Origin: Punctularia strigosozonata HHB-11173 SS5
Lineage: Eukaryota; Basidiomycota; Agaricomycetes; Corticiales; Punctulariaceae
Length of the DNA stretch: 53,871 bases
Assembly: GCF_000264995.1 (NCBI RefSeq)
Contig: NW_006767437.1
Location: forward strand, 944,233-998,103
Direction: 5' to 3'
A program made the position numbers and the translations under genes. Under the pieces are notes generated by a model. It did not search any database. It had not been told where the DNA came from and worked only from the letters and a program-made list of their open reading frames with translations. Shown here in pieces: positions 53,455 through 53,871 of the stretch (position 1 is its first letter; each line of letters starts with the position of its first letter).

Positions 53455-53871
53455 CTGGGAATTAGTATCATAAAGGGGGGGAATGTCAAGTAATTACTGG
53501 ACTATCCATGCAGATAAAGCCATTTTGGGGCCTTTTACAGTATATAGGAACATATAGGAGCTAATAGGAGCACATAAGTACAAAAATGTGGATATCTGGA
53601 AGGTCCCCCTGAGCATTTGTCACAAAATGTTCACAAATATGTGGAATTTTATGAACTTTTTGGGCATATTTTGGTGATTTGTAACATCAATCATCTCTTC
53701 AATATGATATATTTTGGTTCAAATAACACCAGAAACCTCCAGACTTCATGTCACATCTTGTTAGATGTCTTCAGAATTTGGTCATGTGTACTATCCATTC
53801 ATCAGGTATTATAATTACATTGTGCTGGAATCTGTATACATATGTATGATTCCATCTTCTTCTAATTGTGT
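53455..53871. mobile_element. AT-rich repeat-like DNA abutting the truncated MFS gene (possible LTR)
   Basis: Base composition changes abruptly to AT-rich at about 53490 and stays so to the window end. Just before it lies a purine run (AAAGGGGGGGAA, 53472-53483) followed by TGTCAAGTAATTACTGG. A polypurine tract followed by TG is the usual start of a retrotransposon LTR. A TATATAGG repeat pair (about 53541-53558) could be its promoter. The second LTR end, target duplication and internal region are outside or absent, so the class is not proven. It marks the point where the MFS gene loses its 5' exons. Confidence 0.45.

Noticed and set aside
1-53871. CRISPR array, bacterial operon, phage or toxin-antitoxin system
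   Set aside because: No regularly spaced repeats, no ribosome-binding-site pattern, and every recognised gene has eukaryotic introns or families.

Overview
The window reads as nuclear DNA of an agaricomycete (mushroom-forming) basidiomycete. Genes are dense and lie on both strands. They are cut by many 47-75 nt introns with GT..AG ends and CTGA/CTAA-like branch sites. The gene families (DUF6535, DUF7918, F-box-like/LRR-like, fungal C3HC zinc finger, Ca3427-like binding protein) are typical of that class. No bacterial, organellar or viral gene was recognised. Gene models were built by hand from splice sites, reading-frame continuity and family motifs; no database search was run.

Layout. 0-4 kb: a Gag-like ORF with a CCHC zinc knuckle and no pol. 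4.4-12 kb: F-box protein, BTB protein, a fast-evolving F-box-like protein, an intron-containing tRNA-Glu(CTC) and a DUF7918 gene. 12.2-20.2 kb: housekeeping block with glutathione peroxidase, a complete 22-exon telomerase reverse transcriptase (TERT), a TPR protein, and a divergent small mitochondrial-type protein. 20-31 kb: a Ser/Pro-rich protein, a 3 kb gene-poor stretch, IWS1/Spn1 and a divergent 709-aa protein. 31-40.3 kb: Ca3427-like PBP2 protein, F-box protein, dienelactone hydrolase, second DUF7918 gene, C3HC zinc-finger protein. 40.6-48 kb: DUF6535 membrane protein, truncated third DUF7918 gene, Clr2-like protein, coiled-coil protein. 48.3-51.2 kb: an intact F-box-like gene and its decayed tandem copy. 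51.3-53.9 kb: a 5'-truncated MFS transporter carrying a TIR transposon, next to AT-rich repeat-like DNA.

The most notable signals are at the right end. A 505-bp element with 13-bp terminal inverted repeats sits at a duplicated TA inside an MFS exon. Removing it with one TA restores the coding frame exactly. The element also carries a donor and an acceptor near its ends that would splice it out in frame, leaving 11 extra codons, so it behaves like an introner. The neighbouring pseudogene carries a 21-bp perfect palindrome that looks like a template-switch insertion when compared with its intact sister gene. The TERT gene resolves completely, with all catalytic motifs and one GC-AG intron.
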